DNA of 64,000 nucleotides from positions 17,794 through 81,793 of the forward strand of contig JAIUPL010000026.1 in the NCBI GenBank assembly GCA_020160935.1, read 5' to 3'. Under the pieces are notes generated by a model. That model made no database searches, had not been told where the DNA came from, and saw only the letters and a list, made by a program, of their open reading frames with translations. Positions 1 to 9,585 of the stretch are shown piece after piece (position 1 is the stretch's first letter; the number at the start of each line of letters is the position of its first letter). A program made the position numbers and the translations under genes. This DNA is from Bacteroidota bacterium. GTDB taxonomy: Bacteria > Bacteroidota > Bacteroidia > Chitinophagales > Saprospiraceae.

Positions 1-158
1 TGGCCGTACACGTAAGCGTCATTGATGTTGACTTCATACAGGAAAGGAATGGAGGTACTGATAACAGTAGAATCAGCGTCTTCAATTTTCTTGCAGGCAG
101 CCACCATCAGAATGCAAGCAGCCAAAATGGAGGATAAAATCAGAATTTTATTTTTCAT
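1..158 (-). CDS. N-terminal part of a lipoprotein (runs off left edge)
   Basis: Only the first 52 or so codons lie in the window, read leftwards from the ATG at 158-156. The N-terminus is a lipoprotein signal: a short basic start, a hydrophobic stretch, then a VAAC-K lipobox at about residue 21, so the mature protein should be anchored by its cysteine, probably at the outer membrane. It is the third gene of the susC-susD operon, 126 bases after the susD stop. In Bacteroidota this position often holds a surface glycan- or ligand-binding lipoprotein (SusE/F-like) or an enzyme. The visible part is too short to say which; the lipoprotein assignment is solid and the role is inference. Confidence 0.75.
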   Translation of the reverse strand, partial: MKNKILILSSILAACILMVAACKKIEDADSTVISTSIPFLYEVNINDAYVYG

Positions 159-284
159 AATCGATTGAATTTTTGTAGAATACGAGGGTACTAATTTCAG
201 GAAACAGGTTTGGAACTCCTACCGATGTATTCGTACGTCAAACCTGTTTCTCTGAAAATTGGTACCAATCGTATACCCGATTTT

Positions 285-1751
285 TTAGTTATCCCAGAAT
301 ACTTTGGCGGTCAGGCCATGCTGGCCCGGGAAGCTCTGGTTCAAACTTTCTTCATTTTCCGGATATGGCAGAATGCTGGGGAAAGTACCAGCAGGCAGCG
401 CATTGTGAGCAGGCTCATGGAAAATACCTCCCGGAGAGAAGAAAATTGGAGTTCCAGTGCTGTCAAAACGACGTGCTTCGATCCAGGATTCTACCGGTTG
501 CAGGTTGTTCATGCACACCCATTTTTGCAGCGCAATCGATTTGATGGCATTGGCTGCATCATATGCACCTTCGGCAGCCAGATACGTATCTGCTTCTGTT
601 GCGTCGAGTCCCAGGTATTCAAAACTGGCCTGAACGGCAGCATTGTACAGAGCATTGGCATCTGTTGTAATCCAGCCACGTGCAGCAGCTTCTGCCAGCA
701 GCAGATTGCCTTCCCATGCCGACATCAGGAATACCGGATTGCTAGGGCCAAAGATCAGGCCACCTGTAGCAGCCAGAGCGCCTGCAGGACGGGAGAACTT
801 CTGTGTAGGAGGAGCCTCCTGAATACCACCCGGATTGAGGCCGAAGTGGGTATTGTCTGCAGTGCGATCGTAGAAAGCGTCGATACGTGGGTCGCCCGTA
901 GCAGTCAGGTAGTCGGTGGAAGTGTTCGTAGCCACATAGTAGTTGCCCAGAGCAGTACTTTTGGCAGCGTTCCATTGCGGGTTGCGCTGGCCGGCTGCAT
1001 CGTAGAACTGAATAAACGCGGCTTCGTCGTTGGTCAGGATGAACTGGTCGTCGCTGCTGTACAGTTGTGCAGCTTTAGCCTGACCGCTGGCGCCCTGACG
1101 GAGGTACACTTTCAGCAGGAGCGAGTGTGCAAATTTGTTCCATTTTTCCATGTCGCCATGATAGATCAGGTCGTCGGCGCCTGGCGTTACAACGCCTGCA
1201 CGTTCGATCAGATCGATGGCCTCACGCAGGTCATTTTCAATGCCCGGATAAATTACATCTTTAGCGCTATCGTATTTCGGGTGCAGGATAGAACCGTCAG
1301 CGATATCACCTTTCAGTGCTTCAGAATACGGAAGGTCACCAAAAAGGTCGGCGCAAACCTGAAAATTGTAGGCGCGCAACACTTTGGCAACGGCGATATA
1401 GTTGGTTTCCGTAGAATTCTGAATGATGTAGTTCAGGTTGGTGTTGCTTCTGTACAATTGAGTGAACACTTCATTGCCTTCAGAAGAAGCCCATTTATGC
1501 TGATCGGGGTCGCCCAGCGAAACGCCCGGGCCGCCTGTTTGGTATTGAGCCAAAATAGACAGTTGCGGGTAGATACGTTGGCCGATACCGATAGCAGTCA
1601 TCAGTTGGGACGAGCTGAGTTGCAGGTCGACCCGTGAAATGGTGGACTGGTTGGGGTCGACGTTTACATCCAGATAATCCTTGCAGGAATAGAAAGGAGT
1701 ACCCAGCGCCAACACCAGCAGGAATATGAATTTGAATTTATGCGTATTCAT
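285..1751 (-). CDS. SusD/RagB-family outer-membrane lipoprotein
   Basis: This 488-residue protein is the substrate-binding lid partner of the TonB-dependent SusC channel encoded just upstream, 20 bases away, so the two are surely co-transcribed. The N-terminus has a signal peptide with a YSC-K lipobox near residue 23, and the sequence just after it (KDYLDVNVDPN) is the standard SusD opening. The middle is helical with TPR-like character (LLLKVYLRQG, LLLAEAAARGW), as in the SusD-like type 2 families whose hosts take up peptides or oligosaccharides. No enzyme sits beside the pair in the window, so the substrate is unknown. Family assignment is high confidence. Confidence 0.93.
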   Translation of the reverse strand: MNTHKFKFIFLLVLALGTPFYSCKDYLDVNVDPNQSTISRVDLQLSSSQLMTAIGIGQRIYPQLSILAQYQTGGPGVSLGDPDQHKWASSEGNEVFTQLYRSNTNLNYIIQNSTETNYIAVAKVLRAYNFQVCADLFGDLPYSEALKGDIADGSILHPKYDSAKDVIYPGIENDLREAIDLIERAGVVTPGADDLIYHGDMEKWNKFAHSLLLKVYLRQGASGQAKAAQLYSSDDQFILTNDEAAFIQFYDAAGQRNPQWNAAKSTALGNYYVATNTSTDYLTATGDPRIDAFYDRTADNTHFGLNPGGIQEAPPTQKFSRPAGALAATGGLIFGPSNPVFLMSAWEGNLLLAEAAARGWITTDANALYNAAVQASFEYLGLDATEADTYLAAEGAYDAANAIKSIALQKWVCMNNLQPVESWIEARRFDSTGTPIFFSPGGIFHEPAHNALPAGTFPSILPYPENEESLNQSFPGQHGLTAKVFWDN

Positions 1752-1771
1752 TGCTGTTTCTTTTTGTTTGA

Positions 1772-4700
1772 TTAGAAATTAAGTCTCAGCTCTGCACCAA
1801 AACTCTTAGCGGTCGGAGTGGTCGTAGTCTCTACGCCAACTGCGTCGGATGCGCCACCTACACCACCTACTTCCGGATCGGCGAAGGTGTTTTCTTTCGC
1901 TACCCAGTATTTCAGGTTTTTAGCAAACAGACCCACCGTGATGCCTTTGAAAGCGCCCATTTTACCCGTCGGGATATTGTAGGAAACGGCTACCTCACGC
2001 AGTTTCAGGTAGGAAGCATCCAGCAGGTTGATACCGGCAGGGCTGCCTCTGAAATAGTGGTAAGCGTCGGTTTCAGTGGTATTGGCTACATAGCCACCGT
2101 TACCATCTTCCTGTACGCTGTTTTCAACTACGAAAAGTTCGCGATTGTTGATGGTAGTGGTTTGTGCCGTACCGTTGAACTCCGTGCTGAGTTTGGTACC
2201 AGAATAGAATACGCCGCCTTTTTTACCGTCGAGCAGTGCGCGTACAGACAGGCGTTTGTTGATCGTCAGTTCAGTACCCAGAGTAGCCAGGAAGTCGGGC
2301 TGGTAACTGCCCAGGTATTTCAGTTCCGAACTTTGTTTCGGGTTGCCTTGTGCGTCTACGATGATACGGCCTTGCGGGTCGTACTCATACGTCGTGCCTT
2401 TAAACGTTCCAAAAGGCAGGCCTTCCGCAGCAATCAGGTTCAAAGAACCGTGACCGGCGAAGTGTACCAAGCCGCTGTAAATCGTCAGTTCGTCGTTGTC
2501 TACGTCGTTTTTGATGATTTCTTTAACCTCGTTGATGTTTTTCGACCAAGAACCATACAGTCTCCAGTCGATCATTTTGGTTTTCACCGGATTCAGACGG
2601 AAAGCGATCTCGTGTCCTTTGTTCACCATCCGACCAATGTTCAGTGGAACGATGGCATAACCCGAAGACCATGGAATGTTTACGTCCACGATCTGGTTTT
2701 TCGAATTGATGTTGTAGTACGTGTACTCGAGTTCGATACGACCATTGAAGAAACCGAGGTCGACACCGGCTTCCGAAGTAACCGAAAGTTCAGGTTTCAG
2801 ATCAGGGTTGCCGATGATGTTGAGTTTACGTGCAGCAGGAACGCTGTTGAATGGGAAACGGATCTGGTAGTCGTCGCCCAGGTCGAGCAGCAGCGGGTTC
2901 AGACCGTAGTACGAATTAAGGCGGTACTGTGGAGCATCTTTACCGGCAGAACCGAGACCAGCGCGGAATTTCAGGAAAGACAACGGACCGGCTTCAAAGT
3001 TGGACAGATTGGTCGGTACGACAGATATACCACCACCTTGATAGAAGAAGCCGCGTTTGCCGGCAGGCAGCGTAGACGACCAGTCGTTACGCGCAGAGTA
3101 TTCAGCGAACAGCCAGTTTTTGTAACCAACAGAAGTGTTGGAGTACACACCAAAAATGCGGTACTGAGCCGACGTAGCAGCCGAGCGAGGTGCTTCAGCA
3201 GAGTTGCTCAGGTCGTAGAATTCAGGAATAACAAGGCCGTTCACAGTAGTACCCGATACAAAGCGGTTGGCATTGTCGATCGAGTTGAAACCCAGGGTAG
3301 TCGTCAGTTTGAAATCGTCGCTCAGTTGTTTCGAGAACGTACCATATGCATCATAGATCAGGTTGATGATACGGTTGGTACTTTCTTTGTAGGAACCGAG
3401 GCTGAACGAGTTTCTCGGGCTTTCGAAGTCGCTGAGTTCACCGTCCGACCAAGACAGCGTACGCTCGTAGAAGAATTTCGGGTTTTGCTCAGTTACGTTG
3501 CTGGTAATGAAGTTGGTGCTCACTTTACCTACAAAAGTCAGCGACTGGATAGGCGAGTAAGACAGCGACACGCTGGAAACAACGTTGTCAACGGTATTGC
3601 TTACATTCTGTTTTTCCAGAATATAGTACGGGTTGATCGAGTACTGGCCGTAGAAGCCTTTGAAGTCATGGTATGGGCTGTTGTAGTCGCGCAGTTCAGT
3701 GAACGGAATGTTCGCAGGTGTTTGCGTTACGAATGCCATAGCCGGTGTACCGGAAGAGTAACCGAACGGATAACCGCCTTCAGTAGCACCACGTTGTTTC
3801 AGTTTGGAATAACTCATCGAGAAATCGGAGCGCAGTTTCGTAGAGAATTGCGAGCCGACATTCAGCAGCAGGTTGTGCTTGTTGAGTTTGGTGTTGTGTA
3901 CAATACCTTCATTGTTGAAATTGGTGTACGACAGGAAATAAGAGTACTTGTCGGTACCACCCGAGATAGTGAGGTTGTTGCGGGCAGTGTTACCGATGTC
4001 GAAGAAACTCTGAATGTTGTTTTTAACAGCGCTGTAAGGGCGAACGAGTTGTTCGATCTTGCCATTGTTCAGCGGAATCAGGTTGCCATCAGCATCTGCT
4101 GGTACGCCTGTCCACGGAATCATCTGACCATCGAATTGTTTACCCCATGCGAAGTTTTCACCCATGAAGATATCGATACCGCCACCGCAGCCACCGCAGG
4201 TAGCGTAACCGGAACCAAATTGCTCCTGGTTTTTGTACAGAATATACGCTTCTTCCACACTGTAGGAAGACGAGAAAGAGATGTTGGCTTTGTCGCCTTT
4301 TTTTCCTTTTTTCGTGGTAATCAGGATAACACCCGAACCACCGCGCGAGCCATAGAGTGTAGTAGCAGCAGGGCCTTTCAGTACGGTTACAGACTCAACG
4401 TCGTCCGGGTTGATGTCGTTGCCGCGGTTACCGAAGTCGACATAGTTGTCGCGGTCACCTGCTTTACCCGTACCACCACCACCGGAAGCGGAAGAGTTGT
4501 TAACAGGCACGCCGTCTACTACGATCAGGGCGTTGTTGCCCTGCGTGAGCGAGGTTTCACCACGCAATACCACACGAGTGGAAGCGCCAACAGCGCCGGA
4601 AGCAGAACCGATTTTTACACCGGCCACTTTCCCTTGCAGGGCATTGAGCACACTTTTGTTGGTAACTGCGTTCAGGTCGGTCGAGTTGACCGTCTGGTTG

Positions 4701-5056
4701 GCATACACCACATCGCTTTTGTTACGAGTGATACCGGTAGCAGTAACGACCACCTCGGTGAGGTTGGTACCAGCCTGCAACACGACATCGATGGCATTGG
4801 AAGAACCGATGGCAACTTCCTGAGTAGCGTAGCCTGTGTAGCTTACTACCAGTGTAGTGGCACCATTGGGCACTTCTACGGAGTATTTACCATTTACATC
4901 AGTACGAGCCCCGCGAGAGGTGCCTTTGATGCTAACGGTAGCTCCGATGAGTACCTCTCCGTCATCGCCGGAGACAACACCCATAATGGTACGTTGGGCC
5001 CAAGCGGAAGCCATCGTAACCACTACCAGAAGTAGGGTTGTGAGTAATTGTTTCAT
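1772..5056 (-). CDS. SusC/RagA-family TonB-dependent receptor
   Basis: This 1094-residue outer-membrane transporter imports a ligand captured by the adjacent SusD, using proton-motive force delivered by TonB-ExbBD. In order it has a signal peptide ending in SAWAQ at about residue 21, a carboxypeptidase-regulatory-like beta domain (about 23-100), a plug domain with the typical LRGETSLTQGNNALIVVDG region and PDDVESVTVLKGPAATTLYG, then a 22-strand-type barrel ending in ELRLNF with a terminal aromatic. The length is normal for the family. An unusual feature is a short cysteine-containing loop at C287 and C290 (TCGGCGGG) just after the plug. The substrate cannot be read from sequence. Confidence 0.95.
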   Translation of the reverse strand: MKQLLTTLLLVVVTMASAWAQRTIMGVVSGDDGEVLIGATVSIKGTSRGARTDVNGKYSVEVPNGATTLVVSYTGYATQEVAIGSSNAIDVVLQAGTNLTEVVVTATGITRNKSDVVYANQTVNSTDLNAVTNKSVLNALQGKVAGVKIGSASGAVGASTRVVLRGETSLTQGNNALIVVDGVPVNNSSASGGGGTGKAGDRDNYVDFGNRGNDINPDDVESVTVLKGPAATTLYGSRGGSGVILITTKKGKKGDKANISFSSSYSVEEAYILYKNQEQFGSGYATCGGCGGGIDIFMGENFAWGKQFDGQMIPWTGVPADADGNLIPLNNGKIEQLVRPYSAVKNNIQSFFDIGNTARNNLTISGGTDKYSYFLSYTNFNNEGIVHNTKLNKHNLLLNVGSQFSTKLRSDFSMSYSKLKQRGATEGGYPFGYSSGTPAMAFVTQTPANIPFTELRDYNSPYHDFKGFYGQYSINPYYILEKQNVSNTVDNVVSSVSLSYSPIQSLTFVGKVSTNFITSNVTEQNPKFFYERTLSWSDGELSDFESPRNSFSLGSYKESTNRIINLIYDAYGTFSKQLSDDFKLTTTLGFNSIDNANRFVSGTTVNGLVIPEFYDLSNSAEAPRSAATSAQYRIFGVYSNTSVGYKNWLFAEYSARNDWSSTLPAGKRGFFYQGGGISVVPTNLSNFEAGPLSFLKFRAGLGSAGKDAPQYRLNSYYGLNPLLLDLGDDYQIRFPFNSVPAARKLNIIGNPDLKPELSVTSEAGVDLGFFNGRIELEYTYYNINSKNQIVDVNIPWSSGYAIVPLNIGRMVNKGHEIAFRLNPVKTKMIDWRLYGSWSKNINEVKEIIKNDVDNDELTIYSGLVHFAGHGSLNLIAAEGLPFGTFKGTTYEYDPQGRIIVDAQGNPKQSSELKYLGSYQPDFLATLGTELTINKRLSVRALLDGKKGGVFYSGTKLSTEFNGTAQTTTINNRELFVVENSVQEDGNGGYVANTTETDAYHYFRGSPAGINLLDASYLKLREVAVSYNIPTGKMGAFKGITVGLFAKNLKYWVAKENTFADPEVGGVGGASDAVGVETTTTPTAKSFGAELRLNF

Positions 5057-5797
5057 AAAAAGAATGAGTTGGTTAAAAAATGATATTGGTACATCCGGTG
5101 GATTATCGAGGAGGGTGAGTCCTCTACGGAAAAGGGCAGAGCCCTGAAAATCGATTTATTTCTTTTAGTGAACAGAATAGCGCCCGCCTTTCTCTTTTTT
5201 GGGAAAAAACACAGCGCCATCACAATATTGAACAAACCAAAGGTATAAAACACTTCAGTTCAATTGATACAACAAAATGAACAGGGCAGTAAGGGAGTGG
5301 AGCAGTAATAAAGCAGCCAGAACCCATACACCCTGGCGGGTTTGCTGTTGCTCTACTCAAATAATTTGCTCATTGTCAAACAGTAAGGTGCAATTTCAAA
5401 TGATTCGATCTTGCAAATCAAGTGTGCAAAACGCCCATTTACACGCTATCATTCGTACCGATTTTAACATGTAAAAGGCAAAGAGTGGCAAATATACTGA
5501 ACACCTGCGATATATATTTCTACTTTCTGGCAGCGATTTTTCGCAAAAAGATTTTGGAAAGGCCTTCAGCAGCCGAATCGCAATGCCTGTTTATGCTTTT
5601 AAGGCCCATTTTTGCCCAGTGGCAGGCACAATTTTTTTGTAGTTTTTTCTACATCTACATTCGGGTCACGCCAATACGCAGGACTTTAGCATCTTTGCAG
5701 AAAAAAGAGGCCCGGGCAACAGAAACTGCGAAAAAATGTAGCAGAATCTTGCAGGCACTGTTTTTTTATCTCTTTTCACCAACACTTCTAACGCGCC
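5057..5797. other. Noncoding stretch between susC and the next gene
   Basis: These 741 bases separate divergently read genes. Apart from the susC promoter-like box at 5238-5245 and a weaker CATCTTTGC at about 5689-5697 that could serve the rightward operon, I see no credible coding, no tRNA and no long inverted repeat. The short open frames here lack family features. The stretch is AT-richer than its surroundings and could carry operator sites that sequence alone does not reveal. Confidence 0.4.
5238..5245 (-). promoter_or_regulatory. Putative Bacteroidota -7 box upstream of susC
   Basis: On the minus strand this reads TACCTTTG, matching the Bacteroidota primary-sigma -7 consensus TAnnTTTG. 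A TTG lies 18 bases further upstream, near the expected -33 position. Transcription from here would leave a leader of about 180 bases before the susC start. It is motif matching only, with no transcript evidence. Confidence 0.45.
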
Positions 5798-6028
5798 ATG
5801 TCTTCACATGATCGTATTCGAAACAGCAGGAGCTATCGCAACCCCATGTTGCTGATCGGAATTGCCATGACAACCTTTTATGTCGTGCTGGGCGCCCTTT
5901 TGCTGTTTGCCAAAGATTTTTTACCGGATGTGAGAACAGAGTTCCGGAACATCTTTGCCGGAATGCTCATTGTTTATGGCATATACCGCGGCTGGCGCGT
6001 GTATGCCGATTTTTACCAAAACAAATAA
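5798..6028 (+). CDS. Small two-helix membrane protein
   Basis: This is a 76-residue protein with a polar, arginine-rich start and two hydrophobic segments, at about residues 18-40 (LLIGIAMTTFYVVLGALLLF) and 50-65, ending in a basic cytoplasmic tail. The stop lies nine bases before the start of the PstS-like gene, so the two form an operon. I do not recognise a named family; small proteins of this layout often precede PstS-like lipoproteins in Bacteroidota, but that is recollection, not shown here. An inner-membrane accessory to the periplasmic binding protein is one possibility. Confidence 0.65.
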   Translation: MSSHDRIRNSRSYRNPMLLIGIAMTTFYVVLGALLLFAKDFLPDVRTEFRNIFAGMLIVYGIYRGWRVYADFYQNK

Positions 6029-6037
6029 ACCCGTACT

Positions 6038-6976
6038 ATGCAACGCTCTGCCATTTTCATTTTTCTGTCCTCGCTCTTTCTGCTCAACGCCTGCGAAGAG
6101 AACAAGGATAAAAGCGGTAAGGTGATAGATACCCCGACTACCGGCGCCATCCGCATTATGGTGGATGAAGGGTATGCGCCTATCATCGAATCCTGCATCG
6201 ATGTATTCGACTCTATCTACCGGCAGGCCAAAATAGAGCCTGTGTACACGTCGGAAGGAGAAGCCGTCAATGCCATCCTTCGCGACTCTATTCAGGTGAT
6301 TATTATCAGCCGGAAACTGACCGATCAGGAACTGAAGTTTTTTCAGCAACGTGGATTCACCCCGCCCATTACCCCTATTGCACACGATGCGGTGGCTTTC
6401 TTGCTGAACCCGGCCAATCCCGATACCATTTTTACCATGGCTCAGATGAAAGATTTACTCGCCGGTAAAATTACCAAATGGAACCAGGTCAACCCCGCCT
6501 CCAAACTGGGCGACGTACGTATTGTGTTTGACAACCCCCTGTCGGGCACCCTCACGTATGTGAAAGACTCCATCCTTACCGGCGCTGCTCTTTCGTCCAG
6601 TGCCTCGGCTCTCAAAACCAACGCAGAGGTGATCGACTACGTAAGTAAAAATAAAAACGCCATCGGCATTATCTCTGCCAACTGGATTTCCGATACCGAC
6701 GACCGTGGCGTTCAGAAATTCAGGAGGGAAATCCGGATTGCCGATATCGCACCCAAGGCTGGCGCTACGGGTTACGGACCTTATCAGGCTTACCTTGCTA
6801 CGGGCGACTACCCGTACAAACGCACCGTATATATTATCAATGCGCAAGCCAGAAAAGGACTGGGGCTGGGCTTCGCTTCTTTCCTCGCCGGCGATCAGGG
6901 ACAACGCATTGTGTTGAAAGACGGGCTGCTACCGGCCCAGGCCCCTACCCGACTGATCAAAGCCAGTCGGGAATAA
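6038..6976 (+). CDS. PstS-like periplasmic binding lipoprotein
   Basis: The 312-residue product has a lipoprotein signal (LLNAC, cysteine at about residue 19) and the fold of the PstS/PBP_like_2 family. Typical segments are GAIRIMVDEGYAPII near residue 45, the ISRKLTDQE region, and VAFLLNPANPDTIFTMAQ followed by ITKWNQVNP, which is the family's interlobe region. No pstCAB transporter genes are adjacent. In Bacteroidota such orphan PstS-like lipoproteins are commonly found with ExbB-ExbD-TonB and a TPR protein, and here the TPR gene follows and the exb cluster lies 5 kb away. A role in the TonB energy system or phosphate sensing is more likely than classical phosphate ABC import; the ligand is uncertain. 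Confidence 0.8.
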   Translation: MQRSAIFIFLSSLFLLNACEENKDKSGKVIDTPTTGAIRIMVDEGYAPIIESCIDVFDSIYRQAKIEPVYTSEGEAVNAILRDSIQVIIISRKLTDQELKFFQQRGFTPPITPIAHDAVAFLLNPANPDTIFTMAQMKDLLAGKITKWNQVNPASKLGDVRIVFDNPLSGTLTYVKDSILTGAALSSSASALKTNAEVIDYVSKNKNAIGIISANWISDTDDRGVQKFRREIRIADIAPKAGATGYGPYQAYLATGDYPYKRTVYIINAQARKGLGLGFASFLAGDQGQRIVLKDGLLPAQAPTRLIKASRE

Positions 6977-7201
6977 TCCGTTCGTACAACCACAGCACGG
7001 CTTGAAACGTCAAATCGTACCACTTGCAAACTTTCGACATCCAAACCCTGTTTCTTTTGTTAAACTTGTTTTAAGATTGTACATTTTCACAAAATGATGT
7101 GTGGATTTTTTTGAAATAAAGCGTCTGAAAAGTGGAACTTTGCAGACACAAGAAAACGAGCACACGTCTGCGTAATTAAACTAAAAATCTTTTTCCGAAC
7201 A

Positions 7202-8917
7202 ATGACAACCCTTTTGAGAAAATTGGCCTTCCCCATCCTGATGATATTCGCCTACACTGCGAATGCTCAAACCCATGCCGATGGTATGACGGCCATGCAG
7301 CTGGACGACTGGGATAAAGCAATTAAAGTTTACGATGCACTGGTAAAAGCAAATCCTGCCGACCAGACTGCATGGCTTACACTTGCAAATGCATACCTCG
7401 CTAAAGGAGATAAGGCCAACTCCGAAAAAAGCCTGGATGCCGCTTTCAATGCCAAACCCGACGGCGCCTATGCCCTCGTGGCCAACGGCCGCAAAGCGTT
7501 GCTCCGCAATGACGACACCGAAGCAACCAACCAATTCCGCAAGGCTGCCAAAAACGCCAAAAAAGATGTAACGCCTTATCGCCTCATCGGCGAATCTTAC
7601 CTGTTCTACGTTTCGCCGGGCAGCAAACGCCCCAATTATACCCGCGCCGAAACGGAACTGAAAGCTGCACTCGATGTGAATAGCAAAGACTTCGCTACCC
7701 TCATGTCGCTGGGTTACACCTATAAAGTGATGCCCAACGGCGGTCTGGCTGCTCAAAACTATGAGTACGCCGAATCACTCGAGCCTAAAAACCCGCTGCC
7801 GAAACTGATGCTGGCCAAGGTGTACAAAGCCGCCAAATTGCCCGAGAAATTCGAAAGCAATATCAACAAGGCAATTGCCGTGGGCCCCACTTTCACACCT
7901 GCACTGCGTGCAAAGGCTGAATATTACTTCATATCCCGTAAATGGGCCGAAGCCCTGGCAGCGTACAAAGACCTGGTAGCCAATGGCACGGAAGTGACCA
8001 TCGAAGACGAGATGCAACTCGCCAATACGCTGTATATCAACAAAGACTGTAAAGCGACCAGCGAACTCGTGGAGAAAATCCTGAAAAAAGACGGCACCAA
8101 AAACTACCTGCGCCGCCTTCAGGCCTATTGCGACTACGAAAATGGCGACTACCAACGCGGTCTCGACATCCTGAATGATTATTTCAAAGTGGTAACGCCA
8201 GACAAAGTGCTGCTGTCCGACTACCTGTACCTGGGCCGCCTCCAACTCAAAACCAAAGGCGATACCACTATGGCCATCAGCAACCTGCAGAAATCCATCC
8301 AAATGGATACTACCGGCGGCAGTTGGGAACTCAACAAGGAAATCGCAGAAATACAGTATAACCGCAAAGACTACTGCGGCGCGGTGCAGTCGTACAAATT
8401 GTACCTCGACTCGCTGCCGGCTACCAACAAATACTACATTTCCGATACCTACAAAATGGGCCTGGCACAGTTCTACTGCAAAGACCCCGACACGCTGCGC
8501 TACGTGAAGGCAGAAAACATCTTCAAAATCGTGGCAGAAAAAGCGCCTCAATCCGGCCTGGGCTGGCTCTGGGCTGGCAAATCAGCTGCCAAACAGGATC
8601 CTGATGTGGAGAAACACCCGGAATTGATTACCCAGTTTGGTAAAGCGAAAACCTACTTCGAAACGTACGTAGGCATCGCTTCTGCCGACAAGGTGAAAAA
8701 CAAAACGGACCTGATCGCAGCACTGGAATACCTGACATACTACTACTACAATCAGGGCGACGCAGCCAACGTCAAACTGAATGCCGCTCAACTGCTCGAA
8801 CTGGCCCCTACCAACGAGACGGGTCTCGAACTGATGAAAGCCGCTGAATCGGGTACGCTGGCGCCTGCGACGCCGACAACTCCGCAAAACGGTACGGGCG
8901 GTAAAGGGAAGAAGTAG
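7202..8917 (+). CDS. Exported TPR-repeat protein
   Basis: This 571-residue protein has a cleavable signal peptide (cut after TANAQ, about residue 23) followed by tetratricopeptide repeats across most of its length, for example AIKVYDALVKANPADQTAW and a second array around residues 270-420. TPR arrays bind other proteins; in the periplasm this points to an assembly or scaffold role. It follows the PstS-like gene by 225 bases in the same direction and probably belongs to the same TonB-associated gene set known in Bacteroidota. A TTTG-type promoter box (GAACTTTG at 7135-7142) sits 60 bases upstream, so it may also be read alone. The C-terminal 25 residues are Thr/Pro/Gly-rich and disordered. Precise partner unknown. 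Confidence 0.8.
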   Translation: MTTLLRKLAFPILMIFAYTANAQTHADGMTAMQLDDWDKAIKVYDALVKANPADQTAWLTLANAYLAKGDKANSEKSLDAAFNAKPDGAYALVANGRKALLRNDDTEATNQFRKAAKNAKKDVTPYRLIGESYLFYVSPGSKRPNYTRAETELKAALDVNSKDFATLMSLGYTYKVMPNGGLAAQNYEYAESLEPKNPLPKLMLAKVYKAAKLPEKFESNINKAIAVGPTFTPALRAKAEYYFISRKWAEALAAYKDLVANGTEVTIEDEMQLANTLYINKDCKATSELVEKILKKDGTKNYLRRLQAYCDYENGDYQRGLDILNDYFKVVTPDKVLLSDYLYLGRLQLKTKGDTTMAISNLQKSIQMDTTGGSWELNKEIAEIQYNRKDYCGAVQSYKLYLDSLPATNKYYISDTYKMGLAQFYCKDPDTLRYVKAENIFKIVAEKAPQSGLGWLWAGKSAAKQDPDVEKHPELITQFGKAKTYFETYVGIASADKVKNKTDLIAALEYLTYYYYNQGDAANVKLNAAQLLELAPTNETGLELMKAAESGTLAPATPTTPQNGTGGKGKK

Positions 8918-8928
8918 GTTTTTGTTTA

Positions 8929-9021
8929 CTTATTGGTGGCATGGACGAATGAAAAAGCCGGATATATTTTTTCCGAGGAAAAAAACATCCGGCTTTTTCA
9001 TTCGTCCATGCCACCAATAAG
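8929..9021. repeat. Perfect 35-bp inverted repeat between convergent genes
   Basis: The arms 8929-8963 and 8987-9021 are exact reverse complements over 35 bases, around a 23-base loop. The element starts 11 bases after one stop codon and ends one base before the stop of the opposite gene. RNA from either strand would fold into a long hairpin, so a bidirectional terminator role is likely. Unlike most elements in this window, its arms are not built of tandem short units. Confidence 0.9.
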
Positions 9022-9022
9022 C

Positions 9023-9472
9023 CTAACGCCGAAAAACCAATTTTTCAAACGGCAAATGCGCGTTCGGATCATCCGGAAATATCCTGTCCAGTTCAAGGCG
9101 CGTTTCCGATATATCTGTGATAGTATAGTACAATACTTCACCCCATCCTTCAAAAGTGATCGACAATTCCTGATCGTTATTCAGTAATTCCCATTCCCCT
9201 GGTAAAGAAAGTGAGAAAAGGTCGCAATGAACAGTGCCGTCATTGTATTCTATTACCCCCCCTGTTTTGAAATCGAATTGATCGTCCAGATCGCAACCGC
9301 CGTCAGAAAATATCTGATCGAGGTCGCCATCGGCGCCAATATCTTCCCAGTATTCCTGACGGAGCCAGACACCCAGCAGTTTGGATTCAGTGCTTGGAGG
9401 GTCTTCATCGTCGCCGCAGGCGGAGAAGGCAAACAAAGCCAATAGCAGGCAGGAAAGGATAGAAAATTTCAT
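9023..9472 (-). CDS. Small secreted lipoprotein, lipocalin-like
   Basis: This is a 149-residue lipoprotein with signal and lipobox FSAC-G at about residue 19. After an acidic linker it contains a beta-rich domain beginning LLGVWLRQEYWED and ending in LVFRR. The opening 'L-G-x-W' and the later EWELLNNDQELSI pattern resemble the lipocalin-like lipoproteins that are common in Bacteroidota, whose ligand is normally unknown. The family link is by pattern only. It stands alone, convergent with the TPR gene and separated from it by the perfect hairpin, so it has its own promoter in the 110 bases upstream. Confidence 0.7.
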   Translation of the reverse strand: MKFSILSCLLLALFAFSACGDDEDPPSTESKLLGVWLRQEYWEDIGADGDLDQIFSDGGCDLDDQFDFKTGGVIEYNDGTVHCDLFSLSLPGEWELLNNDQELSITFEGWGEVLYYTITDISETRLELDRIFPDDPNAHLPFEKLVFRR

Positions 9473-9585
9473 AAGTAGTTGAGTTTAGGAGTAATGGTTA
9501 TAGTTGTAAGATCAACCAGAGCACTGGCGTTCTCAATAATATATTGAGTGGTGAAATACCAAGAGAATCAGAATCATCCAAACAA

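Noticed and set aside
2057..5035. A 992-codon open frame on the plus strand opposite susC.
   Set aside because: It is the antisense shadow of a clear SusC receptor. Its product has no signal peptide, domain or repeat, and the composition is that of a complement strand.
5277..5797. Short plus-strand frames in the gap upstream of the small membrane protein.
   Set aside because: They overlap each other, lack ribosome-binding sites and have no membrane or domain features; the region looks noncoding.
6038..6976. Assignment of the PstS-like protein as part of a phosphate ABC importer.
   Set aside because: No pstC, pstA, pstB or phoU is adjacent, and the neighbours are a small membrane protein and a TPR protein, which fits the TonB-linked orphan PstS-like set.
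8808..9187. Two facing short frames across the 8.93-9.02 kb hairpin that start with the same peptide (MVAWTNEKAG).
   Set aside because: They are the same inverted arm read from both strands. The identity follows from the palindrome and is not evidence for two proteins.
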